From NCBI GenBank assembly GCA_023391395.1, contig JAEWBA010000370.1, positions 1 through 6,095 on the forward strand: 6,095 bases of DNA, in the 5' to 3' direction. Under the pieces are notes generated by a model. The model saw only the letters and a list, made by a program, of their open reading frames with translations. It was not told where the DNA came from and searched no databases. The DNA is from Pseudomonadota bacterium. GTDB lineage: Bacteria; Pseudomonadota; Gammaproteobacteria; Burkholderiales; Burkholderiaceae_D. Each line of letters opens with the position of its first letter. Position 1 is the stretch's first letter. Made by a program: the position numbers and the translations under genes. Positions 1 to 6,095 of this stretch are shown piece after piece.

Positions 1-271
1 GGGTGATGCCGGCCTCGGACGGGACGATCTCCGTATCGTAGAGCTCGTCGGGCCTGGCAATGATGCCTTCGCTCAGGGAAAAGCCGAGCGCGAATTCCTC
101 CAGGTCGGAGGGCGTGGCAAGCATGACGGCATGCGAGATACCGTTGTATTCGAAGGCAACCGGGACTTCCTCGGCCAGTTCATCCATCGCTTGGGCCCAG
201 CATCCCGACTCCAGCCGCGTGATGGCGTGGCGGCTGCTGCGGTCCGGCACGGCGTGGGTGTCTTCGGCCAT
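1..271 (-). CDS. fdsC: FdhD-family formate dehydrogenase accessory protein (FdsC), N-terminal part
   Basis: This gene is cut by the left window edge; 90 codons are visible, about a third of a usual FdhD protein. FdhD proteins pass sulfur from a cysteine desulfurase to the bis-MGD molybdenum cofactor before it is inserted into formate dehydrogenase, and work in the cytoplasm. The visible part shows the N-terminal family pattern: [11 protein letters not shown] at residues 34-44, [18 protein letters not shown] at 47-64 and SEGII at 67-71. The CxxC sulfur-carrying motif of the family lies further on, outside the window, so activity cannot be judged. The ATG overlaps the fdsA stop codon (TGATG), and a GGAGG lies 7 bases upstream inside fdsA, so translation is probably coupled. 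The name fdsC follows the Cupriavidus fdsGBACD order. Family assignment is firm; which paralogue name the host uses is not. Confidence 0.9.
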   Translation of the reverse strand, partial: MAEDTHAVPDRSSRHAITRLESGCWAQAMDELAEEVPVAFEYNGISHAVMLATPSDLEEFALGFSLSEGIIARPDELYDTEIVPSEAGIT

Positions 272-3129
272 CACTGCGCCTCCGTGAGCGTGGCTTTTTC
301 GTCGAGCAATCCGAGCTGGGTCCGGTTGAAGTGCGCGTATTCTGTCTGCCAGGCAGAAGGCTGAGCCACCGGCATCACCTGCACGGCCGTCACCTTGTAT
401 TCCGGGCAGTTGGTGGCCCAGTCGGAATTGTCGGTGGTGATGACGTTGGCGCCCGATTCCGGGAAGTGGAAGGTGGTGTAGACCACGCCCGGCTGCATGC
501 GCTCGGTCACCAGGGCACGCAGCACGGTGTTGCCGGCGCGGCTTTCGATGCCGACCCAGCCGCCATCCTTGATGCCGCGTTCCTCGGCATCGTGCGGATG
601 GATTTCCAGCCGGTCCTCGGCATGCCAGCGCACGTTTTCCGTGCGCCGCGTCTGCGCGCCGACGTTGTACTGAGTTAGGATGCGGCCGGTGGTCAGGATC
701 AGCGGGTACTTGCGCGTCACCTTTTCGTCCGTCGCCACGTACTTCGTGATCAGGAAGCGGCCCTTGCCGCGCACGAAGGCATGCTTGTGCATGATGGGTG
801 TGCCTTCCGGCGCTTCCTCGTTGCACGGCCACTGGATGCTACCCAGGCGCTCCAGCTTGTCGTAGCTGACGCCGGCAAAGGTCGGCGTCAGGCGCGCGAT
901 CTCGTCCATGATTTCGGACGGATGGCTGTAGTGCATCTCGTAGCCCAGGCGTTTCGCCAGCGCGATCGTGACTTCCCAGTCGGCATAGCCAGCCAGCGGC
1001 GGCATAACCTTGCGCACGCGCGAGATGCGGCGCTCGGCATTGGTGAAGGTGCCGTCCTTTTCCAGGAAGGAGGAACCGGGCAGCAGCACGTGGGCATACT
1101 TGGCGGTCTCGTTCAGGAAAATGTCCTGCACCACGATGCATTCCATGGCCGAGAGGGCGGCGGCGACATGCTGTGTGTTGGGGTCGGACTGCACGATATC
1201 TTCGCCCTGGCAATACAAGCCCTTGAAGCTGCCGTGCAGGGCGGCATCGAACATATTGGGAATGCGCAGGCCGGGTTCGGCCTGCAGCGTCACGCCCCAG
1301 GCTTCCTCGAATTGCGCACGCACCGTGCTGTCGGAGACATGGCGGTAGCCGGGCAGCTCGTGCGGGAAGGAACCCATGTCGCAGGAACCCTGCACATTGT
1401 TCTGGCCGCGCAAGGGATTTACGCCCACGCCTTCGCGCCCGACATTGCCGGTCGCCATGGCGAGGTTGGCGATGCCCATCACCATGGTGGAACCCTGGGC
1501 ATGTTCCGTCACGCCGAGACCATAGTAAATGGCAGCATTGGCGCCGGTGGCGTACAGACGCGCAGCGGCACGCAGTTCGGCGGCCGGGACGCCGGTCACG
1601 GTTTCCATCGCTTCCGGCGAGTTATCCGGCTGGGCCACGAACTCGCGCCACTGCATGAAGGATTTTTCTTCGCAGCGCGCAGCGATGAAGGCTTCATCCA
1701 GCAAGCCTTCCGTCACGATGACGTGCGCCAGTGCATTGATGACGGCGACATTGGTCCCCGGCTTCAATTGCAGATGATGCTCGGCGCGCACGTGCGGCGT
1801 CTTCACCAGGTCGATGCGGCGCGGATCGACCACAATCAGCTTCGCGCCCTGGCGCAGGCGCTTCTTCAGGCGTGAGGCGAACACCGGATGGCCGTCGGTG
1901 GGATTGGCGCCGATCACCATGACGACGTCGGCTTTCTCGACCGACTTGAAGGTCTGGGTGCCGGCCGATTCGCCCAGCGTTTGCTTCAAGCCGTAGCCGG
2001 TGGGCGAGTGGCAGACGCGCGCGCAGGTATCGACATTGTTGTTGCCGAAGGCGGCGCGCACCAGCTTTTGCACCAGGTAGTCTTCCTCGTTGGTGCAACG
2101 CGAGGACACGATGCCGCCGATGGCGTCGCGTCCGTACTTGGCTTGGATGCGCTTGAATTCGGAGGCGGCGTAATCGAGCGCCTCGTCCCAGGATACTTCG
2201 TGCCAGGGATCGTTGATGCTCTTGCGGATCATGGGCTTGGTGATGCGATCCTTGTGCGTTGCATAGCCCCAGGCGAAGCAGCCCTTGACGCAGGCATGAC
2301 CCTCGTTGGCCTTGCCATCCTTGGCCGGCACCATGCGCACCACCTGGTTGCCCTTCATCTCGGCTTTCAGCGAGCAGCCGACGCCGCAGTAGGCGCAAGT
2401 CGTGGTGATGCTGTGCTCGGGCTGGCCGAGCCAGATCACGGATTTTTCCTGCAGGGTGGCGGTCGGACAGGCTTCCACGCAGGCGCCGCAGGACACGCAT
2501 TCGGATTCCATGAAGCTCTGGTCCTGACCCGCGGCGACGCGCGAATCGAAACCGCGTCCGGAAATGGTCAGCGCGAACGTGCCCTGGGTTTCCTCGCAGG
2601 CGCGCACGCAGCGGTTGCAGACGATGCACTTGGACGGATCGTAGGAGAAGTAGGGGTTGGATTCGTCTTTCTCGCAGTCCAGGTGGTTGGCGCCCTCGAA
2701 GCCGTAGCGCACTTCGCGCAAGCCGGTGACGCCGGCCATGTCCTGCAGCTCGCAATTGCCGTTGGCGGAGCAGGTGAGGCAATCGAGCGGGTGGTCGGAG
2801 ATGTACAACTCCATCACGCCCTTGCGCAAGTCCTGCAGCTTGCCCGACTGCGTGCGCACCCTCATGCCGGCTTCCACCGGCGTGGTGCAGGAAGCGGGAT
2901 AGCCCTTGCGGCCTTCGATCTCGACCAGGCACAGGCGGCAGGAGCCGAAGGCTTCCAGGCTGTCGGTGGCGCACAGCCTGGGGATGTTGACACCGCTCTC
3001 GGCGGCGGCGCGCATGACCGAGGTGCCTTCGGGCACCGTCACTTCGATGCCGTCGATTTCCAGCGTGACGAGGCGCTCCGACTCGCGTGCCGGGGTGCCG
3101 AAATCTCTCTTCAGGATGGTTTCTCTCAT
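271..3129 (-). CDS. fdsA: NAD-dependent formate dehydrogenase, alpha (catalytic molybdenum) subunit
   Basis: The 952-residue catalytic subunit oxidises formate to CO2 in the cytoplasm; its length fits known FdsA proteins (about 950-960). Domains in order: a [2Fe-2S] ferredoxin domain (about 20-100; C53, C64, C67, C81); a NuoG-like His-Cys3 [4Fe-4S] site (H113, C117, C120, C126); two ferredoxin-type [4Fe-4S] sites (C168/C171/C174/C178 and C211/C214/C217/C221); the [4Fe-4S] site next to the cofactor (C245, C248, C252, C280) with K282; the bis-MGD molybdopterin domain (about 295-720); and the dinucleotide-binding domain (about 805-920). The molybdenum ligand is C373, followed by H374, and the active-site arginine is R574 in NPLRGQNN. 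The spacing between these residues equals that of C386 and R587 in the Rhodobacter capsulatus enzyme. Codon 373 is TGC, so this is a cysteine, not a selenocysteine enzyme. The start is the ATG 9 bases after the fdsB stop. No frameshift or missing ligand was seen. Confidence 0.98.
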   Translation of the reverse strand: MRETILKRDFGTPARESERLVTLEIDGIEVTVPEGTSVMRAAAESGVNIPRLCATDSLEAFGSCRLCLVEIEGRKGYPASCTTPVEAGMRVRTQSGKLQDLRKGVMELYISDHPLDCLTCSANGNCELQDMAGVTGLREVRYGFEGANHLDCEKDESNPYFSYDPSKCIVCNRCVRACEETQGTFALTISGRGFDSRVAAGQDQSFMESECVSCGACVEACPTATLQEKSVIWLGQPEHSITTTCAYCGVGCSLKAEMKGNQVVRMVPAKDGKANEGHACVKGCFAWGYATHKDRITKPMIRKSINDPWHEVSWDEALDYAASEFKRIQAKYGRDAIGGIVSSRCTNEEDYLVQKLVRAAFGNNNVDTCARVCHSPTGYGLKQTLGESAGTQTFKSVEKADVVMVIGANPTDGHPVFASRLKKRLRQGAKLIVVDPRRIDLVKTPHVRAEHHLQLKPGTNVAVINALAHVIVTEGLLDEAFIAARCEEKSFMQWREFVAQPDNSPEAMETVTGVPAAELRAAARLYATGANAAIYYGLGVTEHAQGSTMVMGIANLAMATGNVGREGVGVNPLRGQNNVQGSCDMGSFPHELPGYRHVSDSTVRAQFEEAWGVTLQAEPGLRIPNMFDAALHGSFKGLYCQGEDIVQSDPNTQHVAAALSAMECIVVQDIFLNETAKYAHVLLPGSSFLEKDGTFTNAERRISRVRKVMPPLAGYADWEVTIALAKRLGYEMHYSHPSEIMDEIARLTPTFAGVSYDKLERLGSIQWPCNEEAPEGTPIMHKHAFVRGKGRFLITKYVATDEKVTRKYPLILTTGRILTQYNVGAQTRRTENVRWHAEDRLEIHPHDAEERGIKDGGWVGIESRAGNTVLRALVTERMQPGVVYTTFHFPESGANVITTDNSDWATNCPEYKVTAVQVMPVAQPSAWQTEYAHFNRTQLGLLDEKATLTEAQ
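279..283 (-). promoter_or_regulatory. Ribosome binding site of fdhD/fdsC inside the end of fdsA
   Basis: A GGAGG on the minus strand lies 7 bases before the ATG at 271, within the last codons of fdsA. It supports the start that overlaps the fdsA stop as TGATG. Confidence 0.75.
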
Positions 3130-3134
3130 TGCAT

Positions 3135-3140
3135 TCCCCT
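3135..3140 (-). promoter_or_regulatory. Ribosome binding site of fdsA, sharing bases with the fdsB stop codon
   Basis: AGGGGA on the minus strand lies 5 bases before the fdsA ATG (3129). Its first two bases are the last two of the fdsB TAG stop (3141-3139). A second ATG at 3134-3132 gives only ATG CAA TGA, so it cannot be the fdsA start. Confidence 0.75.
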
Positions 3141-4698
3141 AAGCCGCGTCCCTGGTTTCGGCCGGCTGGCCGAAGTCTTCCGGAAAATGATTCAGTGCCG
3201 ACAGCACCGGGTAGGGCGTCATGCCGCCCATGGCGCATAGCGAGCCGTGCAGCATGGTGTCGCACAGGTCGCGCAGCAGGTGCACTTGTTTTTCCCGTTC
3301 GCGGCCGGCGGCGATCTTGTCGATCACTTCGACGCCGCGCGTGGAGCCGATGCGGCAGGGCGTGCACTTGCCGCAGGATTCGACGGCGCAGAATTCCATG
3401 GCATAGCGCGCCAGCTTCGCCATGTCGGCGCTGTCGTCGTGCACCACGATGCCGCCGTGGCCCAGCACCGCCGACAGGGCGGCGAAGGCTTCGTAGTCGA
3501 GTGGCGTATCCCATTGCGATTCGGGCAGATAGGCGCCGAGCGGCCCGCCGACCTGCACTGCGCGGATCGGCCGGCCTGAGGCAGTGCCGCCGCCGTAGTC
3601 GTACAGGATTTCGCGCAGCGTCACGCCGAAAGCCTTTTCGATCAGGCCGCCCTGCTTGATGTTGCCGGCGAGCTGGATGGGCAGGGTGCCGCGCGAGCGG
3701 CCCATGCCGAAATCGCGGTAGAACGCTGCGCCGCGATCAAGGATGATGGGCACGCTGGCCAGCGAGATGACGTTGTTGATGACGGTCGGCTGGCCGAACA
3801 GGCCTTGCACCGCCGGCAACGGCGGCTTGGCGCGCACCACGCCGCGCTTGCCTTCCAGGCTTTCCAGCAAGGCGGTTTCTTCGCCGCAGATGTAGGCGCC
3901 GGCGCCTTTTCGCACTTCCAGATCGAAAGCCTTGCCGGAACCGAGGATGTTCGCACCGAGATAGCACTGCGCACGGGCGAAGGCGATCGCCTCGTTCAAC
4001 ACGGCGATCGCATGCGGGTATTCGCTGCGCACGTAGATGTAGCCCTTGTTCGCGCCGACCGCGAGCGCAGCAATCGCCATGCCTTCGATCAGCACGAAGG
4101 GATCGCTTTCCATGACGATGCGGTCGGCGAAGGTTCCGGAATCGCCTTCGTCGGCATTGCAGACGATGTATTTCTGCTGCGCCGGCGTATCGAGCACCGT
4201 CTTCCACTTGATGCCGGTGGGGAAGGCGGCACCGCCGCGCCCGCGCAGGCCCGATTCGGTGACGCAGGTGACGATGGCAGCCGGTTCCATCGCCAGCGCA
4301 TTGCGCAAGCCGCGATAGCCGCCATGCGCCTCATAGTCGGCGAGCGAGAGCGGATCGGTGATGCCCACGCGCGCGAACGTCAGGCGTTCCTGCTTCTTCA
4401 GGTAAGGATGCTCTTCCACCGGCCCGATGCAGGAAGCATGCGCGCTGCTGCCTTCGTGAAAGCCGGCGTCGAACAATGCCGCCACCTCGGCCGCTTCGAT
4501 GGCGCCATAGCCGATGCGGCCGGCAGGCGTGGCCACTTCCACCAGCGGCTCCAGCCACAGCAGGCCACGCGTGCCGTTGCGCACGATCTCGATATCGATG
4601 CCGCGCCGCGCCGCTTCGGCGGCGATGGCGGCGGCCACCGCATCGGCGCCGAGCGCCAGCGCGGTCGAATCGCGGGGCACGTAAATGCGCGCGCTCAC
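3139..4698 (-). CDS. fdsB: NAD-dependent formate dehydrogenase, beta (FMN/NAD-binding) subunit
   Basis: This 519-residue diaphorase subunit takes electrons from FdsA and reduces NAD+ through FMN; it is related to NuoF of complex I and HoxF of hydrogenases. Residues 1 to about 110 form a NuoE-like/thioredoxin-like extension. The NuoF-like core follows, with the glycine-rich GRGGAAFPTG (153-162), CNADEGDSGTFADR (180-193) and GAGAYICGEETALLESLEG (265-283), which in this family bind FMN and NADH. A C-terminal [4Fe-4S] site is formed by C442, C445 and C448 (SCGKCTPCR) plus C488. The N-terminal extension has a single cysteine (C90), so it cannot bind a [2Fe-2S] cluster by itself, in line with FdsG supplying that cluster. 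The start is GTG at 4698, giving a GTGA overlap with the fdsG stop and an AAGGAA 5 bases upstream. The variant NADEGDSG, where NuoF has NADEGEPG, is what I expect for FdsB. Confidence 0.97.
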   Translation of the reverse strand: MSARIYVPRDSTALALGADAVAAAIAAEAARRGIDIEIVRNGTRGLLWLEPLVEVATPAGRIGYGAIEAAEVAALFDAGFHEGSSAHASCIGPVEEHPYLKKQERLTFARVGITDPLSLADYEAHGGYRGLRNALAMEPAAIVTCVTESGLRGRGGAAFPTGIKWKTVLDTPAQQKYIVCNADEGDSGTFADRIVMESDPFVLIEGMAIAALAVGANKGYIYVRSEYPHAIAVLNEAIAFARAQCYLGANILGSGKAFDLEVRKGAGAYICGEETALLESLEGKRGVVRAKPPLPAVQGLFGQPTVINNVISLASVPIILDRGAAFYRDFGMGRSRGTLPIQLAGNIKQGGLIEKAFGVTLREILYDYGGGTASGRPIRAVQVGGPLGAYLPESQWDTPLDYEAFAALSAVLGHGGIVVHDDSADMAKLARYAMEFCAVESCGKCTPCRIGSTRGVEVIDKIAAGREREKQVHLLRDLCDTMLHGSLCAMGGMTPYPVLSALNHFPEDFGQPAETRDAA

Positions 4699-5210
4699 GC
4701 CGTTTCCTTCAGCGGCGCCAGCAGGCGGTCGAACTTGTCGGGGCTAACCCTTGCATGCACGGCATCGTCGATCATCACCGCCGGCGACGTCGCGCACTGT
4801 CCCAGGCAATACACCGGTTCCAGCGCGAAGCGGCCATCGGTGCTGCGCCCGTGCAGGCGGCAGCCGAGCGCCTGCTCGGCATGGGCCAGCAAGCGCTCCG
4901 CGCCCATGCTCTGGCACGCATCGGCGCGGCACACTTGAACCGTGTGAGCAGCCGGTGGCGTGCTGCGGAAATGGTGATAGAAGCTGATCACGCCATGCAC
5001 CTCGGCGCGCGACAGGTTGAAGGCGGCGGCGATATCGGCCACCGAGGTCGGCGGGATGTAGCCCAGCGCATCCTGGATCGCATGCAGGGCCGGCAGCAGC
5101 ATGCCGCTGCCGCCCGCGTACTCGTCGAGGATGGCCTGGATGGGCGGAGAGTCCGATACGGCGGCGGGCTGGGAAAGAGGGGCGTGAGTCATGATCAAAG
5201 GCGGCTTCAT
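4695..5210 (-). CDS. fdsG: NAD-dependent formate dehydrogenase, gamma ([2Fe-2S]) subunit
   Basis: This 171-residue protein is the NuoE-like (complex I 24 kDa type) subunit that docks on FdsB and carries one [2Fe-2S] cluster near the FMN. The four cluster ligands are C94 and C99 (CRADAC) and C135 and C139 (CLGQC), the CX4C...CX3C pattern of this family. The N-terminal half is helical with the family motif region GYIPPTSVADIAAAFNLSRAEVHGVISFY at about 50-78. It is the first gene of the operon, and its stop overlaps the fdsB GTG by 4 bases. The start is less certain than in its neighbours: the ATG at 5210 has only a weak GTGAG 2-3 bases away, and a second in-frame ATG at 5192 (residue 7) has no clear ribosome binding site either. 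Residues 1-20 look unstructured, so either start would leave the fold complete. Confidence 0.96.
   Translation of the reverse strand: MKPPLIMTHAPLSQPAAVSDSPPIQAILDEYAGGSGMLLPALHAIQDALGYIPPTSVADIAAAFNLSRAEVHGVISFYHHFRSTPPAAHTVQVCRADACQSMGAERLLAHAEQALGCRLHGRSTDGRFALEPVYCLGQCATSPAVMIDDAVHARVSPDKFDRLLAPLKETA
4704..4709 (-). promoter_or_regulatory. Ribosome binding site supporting the GTG start of fdsB
   Basis: AAGGAA on the minus strand sits 5 bases before the GTG at 4698, within the last codons of fdsG. It favours the GTG that overlaps the fdsG stop (GTGA), since no ATG is close by in that frame. Confidence 0.7.
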
Positions 5211-5235
5211 ATGCTCACAAGAACATATATTGGCC

Positions 5236-5247
5236 GTGAAATTTCAC
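5236..5247. promoter_or_regulatory. Candidate operator: perfect 12-bp palindrome GTGAAATTTCAC
   Basis: GTGAAATTTCAC reads the same on both strands with no spacer. A further TGAA half-site follows at 5254-5257. It lies 26 bases upstream of the fdsG start codon and, if the predicted fds promoter is right, just after its transcription start. This position suits a repressor or a dual-acting site. That the divergent regulator binds here is inference; no known motif of the family was matched. Confidence 0.5.
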
Positions 5248-5255
5248 CGAAAATG

Positions 5256-5284
5256 AAGTTATCACGCTAATATGACTCTCTCAA
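5256..5284 (-). promoter_or_regulatory. Candidate sigma-70 promoter of the fds operon
   Basis: On the minus strand TTGAGA (5284-5279; five of six bases match the -35 consensus) is followed after 17 bases by TAACTT (5261-5256), a weak -10 matching at the two leading bases and the last. Transcription would start near 5249, giving a leader of about 40 bases. The poor -10 would fit a promoter that needs an activator. The call rests on consensus matching only. Confidence 0.35.
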
Positions 5285-5289
5285 TATGA
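5269..5289 (+). repeat. Direct repeat AATATGA, two copies 14 bp apart
   Basis: AATATGA occurs at 5269-5275 and again at 5283-5289, a spacing of 14 bases from start to start. A related sequence, CAATATATG, is present in inverted orientation at 5232-5224 on the minus strand. The copies flank or overlap the candidate promoter elements. They may be protein half-sites, but short AT-rich words recur easily in such a region. Confidence 0.35.
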
Positions 5290-5290
5290 T
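5285..5290 (+). promoter_or_regulatory. Candidate -10 element for the divergent regulator
   Basis: TATGAT matches five of six bases of the -10 consensus, but no good -35 lies 16-18 bases upstream. Transcription would begin about 7 bases before the ATG at 5304, giving an almost leaderless message. It directly abuts the predicted -35 of the fds promoter on the other strand, so the two promoters would compete. Confidence 0.25.
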
Positions 5291-5303
5291 CTGGATTGCA
5301 TAA

Positions 5304-6095
5304 ATGAAGATCGAAATCCGCCCCGAGTGGCTGCTCAAGCGGGAAGATGGCTCCGGCGTCGGCTTGCCGCTCCTCTTGCGCCTGCTGACCGAAATCCGCG
5401 AGCAGGGCAGCATCAGCGGCGCTGCCGCGACCGTGGGCCTGTCCTACCGGCACGCCTGGGGCTTGCTGCGCGAGTTCGATGAGCAGTTCGGCGCGGCTCT
5501 GGTGCAGAAGGTGCGCGGGCAGGGCACGGCGCTGACGCCGCTGGCGGAAAAGCTGATCTGGGCCGACAAGCGCATCGCGGCGCGCCTCTCGCCCTTCCTC
5601 GATAGCCTGGCCTCGGAGCTGGAACAGGAACTGGCGCGCGTCCTGGCGAGCAGCCGCCCGGTATTGCGCATCACCGCCTCGCACGGTTTTGCCGTCGATG
5701 CGCTGATCAAGCGCCTCGACGAGGCCGAGGTGGGAGTGGATCTGCGCTATCGCGGCAGCATGGAAGCCGTGATGGCGCTGGCGCGCGGCGAATGCGACCT
5801 CGCCGGCTTCCATCTGCCGGTGGGCGAGCTGCGCCACTCGGCGGCCGAGCAATACCTGCAATGGCTCGATCCCGAAAAGCATGCCCTGATCCATCTCGCT
5901 TACCGCACCCAAGGGCTGTTCACCGCCCGCGGCAATCCCAAGGGTATTCGCGGCCTGGCCGACCTGGCACGCGCGGACCTGCGCTTCGTGAACCGGCAGA
6001 TCGGCTCCGGCACGCGCGTGCTGCTGGAACTTCTGCTGGCCGAGCAGGGCGTGCCGACCTCGTCCATTCTTGGCTATGAAAGCGCGGAACTGACG
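5304..6095 (+). CDS. ModE-like HTH regulator with PBP-like ligand-binding domain, C-terminus cut by window edge
   Basis: The frame is open for 264 codons and runs off the right edge. Residues 1-20 resemble the N-terminal strand of ModE-type proteins. A winged helix-turn-helix follows, with helices around 22-60 (SISGAAATVGLSYRHAWGLL at 36-55) and a wing near 66-80. A helical linker (about 82-115) leads to a domain resembling the periplasmic-binding-protein-like family found with ModE-type DNA-binding domains and with some MoeA proteins (Pfam PBP_like). Its hallmark here is FVNRQIGSGTRVLLELLL at 228-245. There is no sign of a signal peptide or membrane segment, so it is a cytoplasmic one-component sensor. 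The ATG is fixed by an in-frame TAA directly before it, and the next methionine is residue 153. A weak GGA lies 8 bases upstream. Its position back to back with the fds operon suggests that it controls that operon; it could correspond to FdsR of Cupriavidus, but I cannot verify this. The ligand is unknown. Confidence 0.9.
   Translation, partial: MKIEIRPEWLLKREDGSGVGLPLLLRLLTEIREQGSISGAAATVGLSYRHAWGLLREFDEQFGAALVQKVRGQGTALTPLAEKLIWADKRIAARLSPFLDSLASELEQELARVLASSRPVLRITASHGFAVDALIKRLDEAEVGVDLRYRGSMEAVMALARGECDLAGFHLPVGELRHSAAEQYLQWLDPEKHALIHLAYRTQGLFTARGNPKGIRGLADLARADLRFVNRQIGSGTRVLLELLLAEQGVPTSSILGYESAELT

Larger units (their letters stand above)
5211..5303. promoter_or_regulatory. Divergent promoter region between the fds operon and its regulator
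   Basis: These 93 bases separate the start of fdsG (minus strand) from the start of the regulator (plus strand). About 65 percent are A or T, in strong contrast to the GC-rich genes on both sides. As both transcription units begin here, it must hold both promoters and most likely the operator of the regulator. The individual candidate elements are listed separately. Confidence 0.85.

Noticed and set aside
781..1875. A 364-codon plus-strand open frame opposite the C-terminal half of fdsA
   Set aside because: It is a mirror frame of fdsA; the product is rich in His, Gly and Ala and resembles no family.
1888..3240. A 450-codon open frame on the plus strand, antisense to fdsA
   Set aside because: It lies opposite fdsA, whose conserved cofactor residues prove the minus strand is coding. 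Its product is rich in Gly, Ala, His and Val with no recognisable domain, as expected for the mirror frame of GC-rich DNA.
1694..3514. A 606-codon open frame on the minus strand spanning the fdsB-fdsA junction
   Set aside because: It is out of frame with both fdsB and fdsA and reads as Arg-rich, low-complexity sequence, the usual result of a shifted frame in GC-rich genes.
3805..4938. A 377-codon plus-strand open frame opposite fdsB and fdsG
   Set aside because: It is antisense to two well-supported subunit genes, and no domain is recognisable in it.
5211..5303. Sigma-54 promoter or classical ModE box in the divergent region
   Set aside because: I found no TGGCAC-N5-TTGC arrangement on either strand and no paired TATATAA-type half-sites like the E. 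coli ModE box; only isolated ATATAT occurs at 5225-5230.
5288..5312. Inverted repeat GATCT-N15-AGATC around the regulator start codon
   Set aside because: The arms are only 5 bases with a 15-base loop and do not extend, so chance is a sufficient explanation for a hairpin this weak.
5262..5912. A 216-codon minus-strand open frame opposite the regulator
   Set aside because: The plus-strand frame shows clear ModE-like and PBP-like domain motifs. The minus frame is rich in Gln, Arg and Ala without motifs, and would begin inside the regulator and end in the promoter region.
1..6095. Mobile elements, CRISPR repeats, tRNA or rRNA genes, intrinsic terminators
   Set aside because: Nearly all of the window is accounted for by five coding regions and one short promoter gap. 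No transposase, array, RNA gene or hairpin followed by a T-run was seen; the end of the operon lies outside the window.

Overview
The window carries most of an NAD+-dependent, molybdenum-containing formate dehydrogenase operon of the soluble FdsGBA type, on the minus strand, plus a divergently transcribed regulator on the plus strand. Coding DNA is GC-rich. The gene order fdsG-fdsB-fdsA-fdhD(fdsC) matches that known from Cupriavidus and other Burkholderiales. A betaproteobacterium of the order Burkholderiales is therefore the most likely source; this is inferred from gene order and protein character, not from a database search.

Layout from right to left along the operon: fdsG (5210 to 4695, [2Fe-2S] gamma subunit), fdsB (4698 to 3139, FMN/NAD+ beta subunit), fdsA (3129 to 271, catalytic molybdenum alpha subunit) and the first 90 codons of an fdhD-family gene (271 to the window edge, cofactor sulfuration chaperone). 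The genes are packed end to end: a GTGA overlap between fdsG and fdsB, a stop codon that forms part of the next Shine-Dalgarno sequence between fdsB and fdsA, and a TGATG overlap between fdsA and fdhD. On the plus strand a gene starting at 5304 runs off the right edge. It encodes a ModE-like winged helix-turn-helix joined to a periplasmic-binding-protein-like ligand domain. The 93-bp gap between the two transcription units (5211-5303) is clearly AT-rich (about 65 percent) and contains a perfect 12-bp palindrome and other repeated short motifs that look like operator sequence.

How the parts work together: FdsA oxidises formate to CO2 at a bis-MGD molybdenum centre with a cysteine ligand. Electrons pass along its iron-sulfur chain to FdsB, where FMN reduces NAD+. 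FdsG supplies an extra [2Fe-2S] cluster next to the FMN module. FdhD delivers the sulfido ligand needed by the molybdenum centre. The divergent regulator probably controls the operon in response to a small ligand, perhaps formate or an oxyanion such as molybdate; the ligand cannot be read from the sequence.

I do not see an undescribed system here. The enzyme is a well-known family with all expected cofactor residues intact. The most useful leads are the regulator and the motifs in the divergent promoter region.
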